Below are positions 59,542 through 64,000 of a stretch of 64,000 bases of DNA, one piece after another; within the stretch, counting starts at the first letter, position 1; each line of letters opens with the position of its first letter. Position numbers and translations under genes: made by a program. The notes beneath the pieces are model-generated. The model did not search any database and was not told the DNA's origin. It was given only the letters and a program-made list of their open reading frames with translations. The stretch comes from an uncultured Bacteroidales bacterium (GTDB lineage Bacteria > Bacteroidota > Bacteroidia > Bacteroidales > Bacteroidaceae), in assembly GCA_902781515.1 (NCBI GenBank), contig CACZJU010000006.1:1-64000 (forward strand). Direction: 5' to 3'.

Positions 59542-59572
59542 CGAAATTACGCATTTCCAATGATATGTGCAA
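59542..59572 (-). promoter_or_regulatory. Promoter of the NfeD-flotillin operon, TTCG variant
   Basis: Minus strand TTG (complement of 59570-59572), 20-bp spacer, TAATTTCG (complement of 59542-59549). Same TTCG ending as the glycerate kinase promoter. Confidence 0.5.
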
Positions 59573-59626
59573 TAGAAACTCGTGGTTTTTAACAAGATTT
59601 CACTTCGCCGTATCAAATTTTCCTTG

Positions 59627-59634
59627 TATCTTTG
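59627..59634 (+). promoter_or_regulatory. -7 element of the NUDIX gene, followed by AT-rich repeat
   Basis: TATCTTTG, then a ~85-nt leader of AT-rich repeats (GAATTAAGAATTAAGAG, CAATTATCAATTATCAA) to ATG 59724. No good -33 match. Confidence 0.5.
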
Positions 59635-59723
59635 CAAAATCTTGAATTAAGAATTAAGAGTTAAGAGTTAAAAATTAAGAAGAATTTTTTTGATTTTTCA
59701 ATTATCAATTATCAATTTGAAAA

Positions 59724-60275
59724 ATGCATCCTCTCGACCTTTTCCAATATTGCCCTGTATGTGGCTCTCCTCATTTCGAGGAACACAACCAGAAGAGTAA
59801 GAAGTGCCGCGACTGTGGCTTCACCTACTACATCAACCCTGCTGCAGCCACTGTGGCTTTCATATTAAGGCAAAGGGCTAAAGACAAAGGGCTAAAGGAG
59901 GGTGCCGAGCTTTTGGTGGTGAGAAGAGGCAAGGAGCCTGCAAAAGGCACACTGGACCTTCCTGGAGGATTCAGCGACCTCTACGAAACCAGCGAGGAGG
60001 GTGTATGCCGTGAAGTGAAGGAAGAAACAGGTCTGACGGTGGAACGCACTGAATTCCTGTTCTCTATTCCCAACCGTTATCTCTACAGCGGGTTGGTAGT
60101 CCACACGATGGACATGTTTTACCTGTGTCATGTTTCCGACACCAGTGAAGTCTGCGCTATGGACGATGCAGCCGAGGCGATGTGGATTCCACTACAGGAC
60201 ATAAGTCCTGAAGACTTTGGACTGGAGTCTGTGCGACAGGGAGTGGAGAAATTTTTGCATTTTTTTACTATATAA
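59724..60275 (+). CDS. NUDIX hydrolase with N-terminal zinc ribbon
   Basis: 183 aa. A C-x2-C...C-x2-C zinc ribbon at residues 10-35 ('YCPVCGSPHF', 'KKCRDCGF') precedes the NUDIX domain. The Nudix box G-x5-E-x7-R-E-V-x-E-E is present: 'GGFSDLYETSEEGVCREVKEETGL' near residues 81-104, all catalytic Glu residues retained. The ribbon plus NUDIX pairing is seen in NADH pyrophosphatase-like and related housecleaning enzymes; the substrate cannot be read. A direct 14-bp repeat (59871-59898) adds 'RAKDKGLKEG' between the first two strands, apparently an insertion. Own -7 element upstream. Confidence 0.88.
   Translation: MHPLDLFQYCPVCGSPHFEEHNQKSKKCRDCGFTYYINPAAATVAFILRQRAKDKGLKEGAELLVVRRGKEPAKGTLDLPGGFSDLYETSEEGVCREVKEETGLTVERTEFLFSIPNRYLYSGLVVHTMDMFYLCHVSDTSEVCAMDDAAEAMWIPLQDISPEDFGLESVRQGVEKFLHFFTI
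59871..59898 (+). repeat. In-frame 14-bp duplication in the NUDIX gene
   Basis: CAAAGGGCTAAAGA (59871-59884) is followed by CAAAGGGCTAAAGG (59885-59898), 13 of 14 identical. Confidence 0.75.
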
Positions 60276-60301
60276 ATAAGGTATAAGTGAGATTTTTGCC
60301 C

Positions 60302-60309
60302 TAACTTTG
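60302..60309 (+). promoter_or_regulatory. -7 element of topA
   Basis: TAACTTTG, 26 bp before ATG 60336; no TTTG at the -33 distance. Confidence 0.5.
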
Positions 60310-60335
60310 CAGCCGAAAATTCACAAAACAGAGTT

Positions 60336-62678
60336 ATGGCAAAGGAAAACTTAGTCATTGTAGAGAGCCCCGCAAAGGCAAAAACCATAGAAAAGTTTCT
60401 TGGTTCGGACTATAAGGTGATGTCCAGTTACGGACACATCCGCGACCTGAAGAAACGTGCTTTCAGCATAGACACAAACACCTTCACACCACAATATGAG
60501 ATTCCGGTTGACAAATCCCGACTGGTAAGCGAACTGCGCACACAGGCACAGAAAGCCAAGACCGTATGGTTGGCATCCGATGAAGACCGTGAGGGAGAAG
60601 CAATATCGTGGCATTTGTTCGAGGTGCTTGGTCTGAAGCCTGAGAATACAAAGCGTATAGTATTCCACGAAATAACCAAGACTGCAATCCTGGATGCCAT
60701 CAAGCACCCACGAAAGATTGACCAGAATCTTGTGAACGCACAGCAGGCACGCCGTGTACTCGACCGTATTGTTGGTTTTAAGTTGTCACCAGTACTGTGG
60801 CATAAGGTGAAGCCAGCCCTTTCGGCAGGTCGTGTGCAGAGTGTAGCCGTGCGCCTGATTGTAGAGCGCGAGCGTGAAATCAACAATTTCCAAGGTTCCG
60901 ACTACTATCAGGTTACCGCTACTTTCCTGTTACCCGATGGAGTGCAGGTTGCAGCAAAGCTCGACCATCGTTTCCAGACAAAGGAGGAAACAGAGGAATT
61001 CCTCGAACAATGCCGTACGGCTCAGTTCTCCATCGAGGACATACAAACGAAGCCTACAGTTCGATTCCCGGCTCCTCCCTTCACCACCAGCACCCTGCAA
61101 CAGGAGGCTGCCCACAAACTGAACTTCAGCGTGGCACAGACAATGATGGTGGCACAGCGCTTGTATGAAAGCGGACACATCACATACATGCGTACGGATA
61201 GCGTGAACCTGTCGAGCCTGTGCCTGAACACCTCGAAGGAATATATCGCACACGAAATAGGTAAGGAATATGTGAAGACACGTCGCTATCGCACCTCCAG
61301 CAAGAGTGCACAGGAAGCTCACGAAGCCATCCGTCCTACATACATCGACCGCACCACTCTGGAGGGTACGAGTCAGGAGCGTCGCCTTTATGACCTTATC
61401 TGGAAACGTACCATTGCCAGCCAGATGGCAGACGCGATATTGGAGAAGACTACTGCAACCATCACTATGAGCAACTCTCCCTACCAGTTCGTGGCTACAG
61501 GAGAGGTGGTGACATTCGACGGTTTCCTGCGTGTATATCGTGAAACCACCGATGAAGAGGACGAAACTGTACAGGGTAGTCTGCCGCAGATGAATATTGG
61601 CGATGCTCTGACACGCAAAGAAATAACAGCAACACAGCGCTTCGCACAACGCCCAATGCGATACAACGAAGCATCGCTAGTGCGCAAGCTCGAAGAACTT
61701 GGCATCGGTCGTCCTTCTACCTACGCCACGACTATCACTACTATCCAGAATCGCGAATATGTGGTGAAAGGCGACAAGGCAGGTGAGAGCCAACCTTACA
61801 CCATCCTAACCCTCAAAGGCGATAAGATGAAGGAGGCTGAAAAGCATATTACCATGGGTAGCGAGCGCGGAAAGCTTATTCCTACTGACACGGGTATAGT
61901 GGTCAACGACTTCCTGCTGGAACACTTTCCACAAATCATGGACTATAACTTCACTGCCGATGTGGAACGCTCGTTCGACGATATTGCTGAAGGAAAGGAA
62001 CAGTGGACTGACATGATACAGACCTTCTACCACGACTTCAATCCGCTGGTGGAAACAACAATAAAGGAACGCGACGAACATGCTATAGGAGAACGTTCAC
62101 TTGGTCGTGATCCGAAGACAGGACTGGATGTTGTCGTTAAGATAGGACGATTCGGTGCTGTGGCACAGATAGGCAATGCCAACCAAACAGACAAACCACG
62201 CTTTGCACGTCTCCATCCCAATCAGAGCATCGAAACAATCACCCTTGAGGAGGCTTTGGATCTCTTCCAACTCCCACGAACATTGGGCGAGCTGGAAGGA
62301 GAACCAATAACCATAGGTACAGGTCGCTTCGGTCCTTACATCCAGCATCAGAAACAATATGTAAGCATACCCAAAGAATACGATCCGCTTACCATCACTC
62401 TGGAAGAGGCTTGTGAGCTGATCAAGCAGAAACAGGACGAAGAGGCACAACGTGTGTTACAGACATTCGACAAAGAGCCTGAACTGCAAGTGATAAACGG
62501 ACGTTTTGGACCTTATCTGCAATACAAGGGGGCTAACTATCACCTTTCAAAGGCCGACCAGAAACGTGCTCGCGAACTCACACTTGAGGAGTGCATGCAG
62601 GTGATAAGCAGTCAGAGCGAGAAACAGCCAAAGACACAGGCTCGCACCACACGTCGCACATATACCAAACGCAGATGA
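60336..62678 (+). CDS. topA: DNA topoisomerase I
   Basis: 780 aa. Type IA enzyme that relaxes negative supercoils. Toprim domain at the start ('LVIVESPAKAKTIEKFLG', 'WLASDEDREGEAISWHL' with the metal-binding D-x-D-x-E), the nucleotide-binding helices 'RRVLDRIVGFKLSPVLWHKVKPALSAGRVQSVAVRLIVERE', and the active Tyr in 'GHITYMRTDSVNLS' (Y284). The C-terminal part has Toprim_C_rpt modules with G-R-F-G-P-Y motifs ('GTGRFGPYIQHQ', 'VINGRFGPYLQYKG') and a basic tail; no zinc-ribbon Cys clusters, as in many Bacteroidota. Its stop overlaps aroK. Confidence 0.98.
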   Translation: MAKENLVIVESPAKAKTIEKFLGSDYKVMSSYGHIRDLKKRAFSIDTNTFTPQYEIPVDKSRLVSELRTQAQKAKTVWLASDEDREGEAISWHLFEVLGLKPENTKRIVFHEITKTAILDAIKHPRKIDQNLVNAQQARRVLDRIVGFKLSPVLWHKVKPALSAGRVQSVAVRLIVEREREINNFQGSDYYQVTATFLLPDGVQVAAKLDHRFQTKEETEEFLEQCRTAQFSIEDIQTKPTVRFPAPPFTTSTLQQEAAHKLNFSVAQTMMVAQRLYESGHITYMRTDSVNLSSLCLNTSKEYIAHEIGKEYVKTRRYRTSSKSAQEAHEAIRPTYIDRTTLEGTSQERRLYDLIWKRTIASQMADAILEKTTATITMSNSPYQFVATGEVVTFDGFLRVYRETTDEEDETVQGSLPQMNIGDALTRKEITATQRFAQRPMRYNEASLVRKLEELGIGRPSTYATTITTIQNREYVVKGDKAGESQPYTILTLKGDKMKEAEKHITMGSERGKLIPTDTGIVVNDFLLEHFPQIMDYNFTADVERSFDDIAEGKEQWTDMIQTFYHDFNPLVETTIKERDEHAIGERSLGRDPKTGLDVVVKIGRFGAVAQIGNANQTDKPRFARLHPNQSIETITLEEALDLFQLPRTLGELEGEPITIGTGRFGPYIQHQKQYVSIPKEYDPLTITLEEACELIKQKQDEEAQRVLQTFDKEPELQVINGRFGPYLQYKGANYHLSKADQKRARELTLEECMQVISSQSEKQPKTQARTTRRTYTKRR

Positions 62679-63202
62679 CACGCATCATCCTCATCGGATA
62701 CATGGGAGCCGGCAAGACCACAATAGGTCGACAGTTGGCTATGGCACTGGGACTCCAGTTCTACGACCTCGACTGGTACATCGAAATGCGTTACCACAAG
62801 AAAGTATCCGAGATTTTTGCCGAACAGGGCGAAGAACATTTCCGAGACCTGGAACAGCGTATGCTGCACGAGGTGGCTGAGTTCGAAGATGTAGTTATAA
62901 GTTGTGGAGGCGGTACACCCTGCTACGGCGACAATATGCAGTATATGAACCAGCAGGCCGAGACCGTCTATCTGAAACTAACGCCCGAAACACTCTGCGA
63001 ACATTTGAAGATGGGGCGTACGGTGCGTCCTCTCATCTTGGGTAAGACTGGCGATGAACTACAGGAATATATCCGTCAGTCACTGGAGGCTCGCGAGCCT
63101 TTCTATTCACAGGCTAAGCACATCGTCGATGTATCGCTAATGGACAACTTCGAGAAAATAGAAATCACCATCAACCTCCTGCGCAAGGAACTAAAATTGT
63201 GA
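62675..63202 (+). CDS. aroK: Shikimate kinase
   Basis: 175 aa from ATG 62675, overlapping the topA stop as ATGA; the longer frame from 62591 lies in topA. Phosphorylates shikimate at O3 in the chorismate pathway. Walker A 'GYMGAGKTTIG' at residues 7-17, shikimate-binding Asp in 'FYDLDWYIE' (D32/D34 region), 'FRDLEQRML' with the conserved Arg, 'VISCGGGTPC' glycine motif near 78-87, and lid region 'MGRTVRPLILG' with the conserved Arg. All key residues present. Confidence 0.96.
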   Translation: MTRIILIGYMGAGKTTIGRQLAMALGLQFYDLDWYIEMRYHKKVSEIFAEQGEEHFRDLEQRMLHEVAEFEDVVISCGGGTPCYGDNMQYMNQQAETVYLKLTPETLCEHLKMGRTVRPLILGKTGDELQEYIRQSLEAREPFYSQAKHIVDVSLMDNFEKIEITINLLRKELKL

Positions 63203-63223
63203 GAAGTGAGGAGTGAGAGGTGT

Positions 63224-63279
63224 AAACTCTTAAACCTCAATAACCAATAACCCATAACCAATAACCATTAACCAAATAA
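63224..63279 (+). repeat. AT-rich spacer of ATAACC units
   Basis: Repeated (A)ATAACC/ATTAACC units fill the gap between aroK and speA; same class as other AT-rich spacers. Confidence 0.5.
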
Positions 63280-64000
63280 ATGAAGAAGTGGCGTATTGAA
63301 GACTCCGAAGAGCTCTACAACATAAAAGGTTGGGGAGTCAGTTATTTTGGAATAAACGACAAAGGTAACGTCTATGTAACTCCTAAGAAAAACGGAGTAC
63401 AGGTGGACCTGAAGGAGGTTGTTGACGAACTGGCTACACGGCACGTCACAGCTCCCATCTTGCTTCGTTTCCCAGATATTCTGGACAACCGCATCGAGAA
63501 GACCGACGAGTGCTTCCGCAAGGCCGCAAAGGAATATGACTATCAGGCCGAACACTTCATAATCTTTCCTGTGAAGGTGAACCAAATGCGTCCTGTAGTA
63601 GAGGAGATTATCAGTCACGGTAAGCGCTACAACCTTGGTCTGGAAGCTGGTTCTAAGCCTGAACTCCATGCTGTGCTGGCTACAAATATGGACAGCGATT
63701 CGCTCATCATCTGTAACGGTCACAAAGACCAGAACTTCATAGAACTGGCTCTACTGGCACAGAAGATGGGAAAGCGTGTGTTTCTGGTTATTGAGAAACT
63801 GCCTGAACTGAAGATAATAGCAGAGACTGCCAAGCGACTTGGCGTACGTCCCAATTTGGGCATCCGCATCAAGTTGGCTTCGAACGGTAGCGGTAAGTGG
63901 AGTGAGAGCGGAGGCGATGCTTCTAAGTTCGGTCTCAACTCTTCCGAATTGCTCATGGCACTGCAAATGCTCGATGAAATGGGGCTTCGCGACTGTCTGA
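63280..64000 (+). CDS. speA: Biosynthetic arginine decarboxylase, 3' end outside window
   Basis: The first 240 codons are present; the frame is open at the window edge, so the usual ~630 aa is truncated by the window only. 'MKKWRIEDSEELYNIKGWGV' and 'SYFGINDKGNVYVTP' are the SpeA start. 'HFIIFPVKVNQMRPVVEEII' holds the PLP Lys (K99), and 'GLEAGSKPELHAVLA', 'LGIRIKLASNGSGKW', 'ASKFGLNSSELL' are barrel blocks of fold III decarboxylases. Converts arginine to agmatine, first step of spermidine synthesis in Bacteroidota. Possibly in the topA-aroK transcript. Confidence 0.95.
   Translation, partial: MKKWRIEDSEELYNIKGWGVSYFGINDKGNVYVTPKKNGVQVDLKEVVDELATRHVTAPILLRFPDILDNRIEKTDECFRKAAKEYDYQAEHFIIFPVKVNQMRPVVEEIISHGKRYNLGLEAGSKPELHAVLATNMDSDSLIICNGHKDQNFIELALLAQKMGKRVFLVIEKLPELKIIAETAKRLGVRPNLGIRIKLASNGSGKWSESGGDASKFGLNSSELLMALQMLDEMGLRDCL

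Overview
The window is chromosomal DNA from a Bacteroidota bacterium of the order Bacteroidales, most probably Prevotella or a close relative. The pointers are promoters of the TTTG-N19/20-TAnnTTTG type, AT-rich leaders without classical Shine-Dalgarno sites, secreted proteins ending in a short 'YxLxGRxxx...GIYxxxGKKVxK' motif, an S46 dipeptidyl-peptidase, a fused FeoA-FeoB transporter and methylmalonyl-CoA mutase subunits of the succinate-propionate pathway. I see no phage, insertion sequence, CRISPR array or rRNA operon.

Layout. 1-3.2 kb: 3' part of a glycine-rich repeat surface protein, then glycerate kinase. 3.6-15.9 kb: an exopolysaccharide (capsule or O-antigen type) locus with flippase, five glycosyltransferases, a secreted glycosidase-like protein, an EpsG-type polymerase, a Wzz chain-length protein and a large SLBB export protein. 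16-23.3 kb: mutB and mutA, then a large secreted GH36-like glycosidase. 23.5-26.6 kb: ruvB, tyrS and a small exported protein. 26.6-29.4 kb: a membrane protein / ECF sigma / putative anti-sigma operon, an SDR sugar-acid dehydrogenase and tRNA-Gln. 29.8-41 kb: a secreted anchor-J-like protein, a fused SpmA-SpmB-like membrane protein, a second flippase, hypotheticals, a DPP7-type S46 peptidase, a LuxR-type regulator and a PfkB-family sugar kinase. 41.2-50.5 kb: GH78 alpha-L-rhamnosidase, a DEAD-box helicase, a DUF3298 lipoprotein, a DUF2147 protein, and FeoAB with its Cys-rich partner. 51-57.4 kb: a large secreted protein with a 54-aa companion gene, and a TonB-dependent receptor with a lipoprotein. 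57.5-64 kb: flotillin and an NfeD-like protein, NUDIX hydrolase, topA, aroK and the start of speA.

How the genes fit together. The export gene, chain-length gene and polymerase gene form a tight minus-strand operon facing the plus-strand flippase and transferase genes. No initiating sugar-phosphate transferase or tyrosine kinase is present, so these must lie elsewhere. mutA-mutB is one transcription unit with a good promoter and terminator. The secreted glycosidases (GH36-like, GH78), sugar kinase, SDR dehydrogenase and TonB receptor suit a glycan-degrading gut or rumen lifestyle.

The most unusual content is in small repeats rather than gene families. There is a 320-bp nested inverted repeat built of octamer arrays (50.6-50.9 kb). 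G/C-rich palindromes and AT-rich repeats are inserted in frame in several proteins. A promoter-bearing palindromic element is shared by ruvB and a sugar kinase gene. Three intergenic arrays have 21-23-bp periods. Several promoters sit so close to the start codon that the mRNA is predicted to be leaderless. A 5' leader about 260 nt long carries a Leu-rich 20-codon ORF, and a three-stem structure lies at 36.6 kb. All function calls are from reading the sequence; no database search was run.
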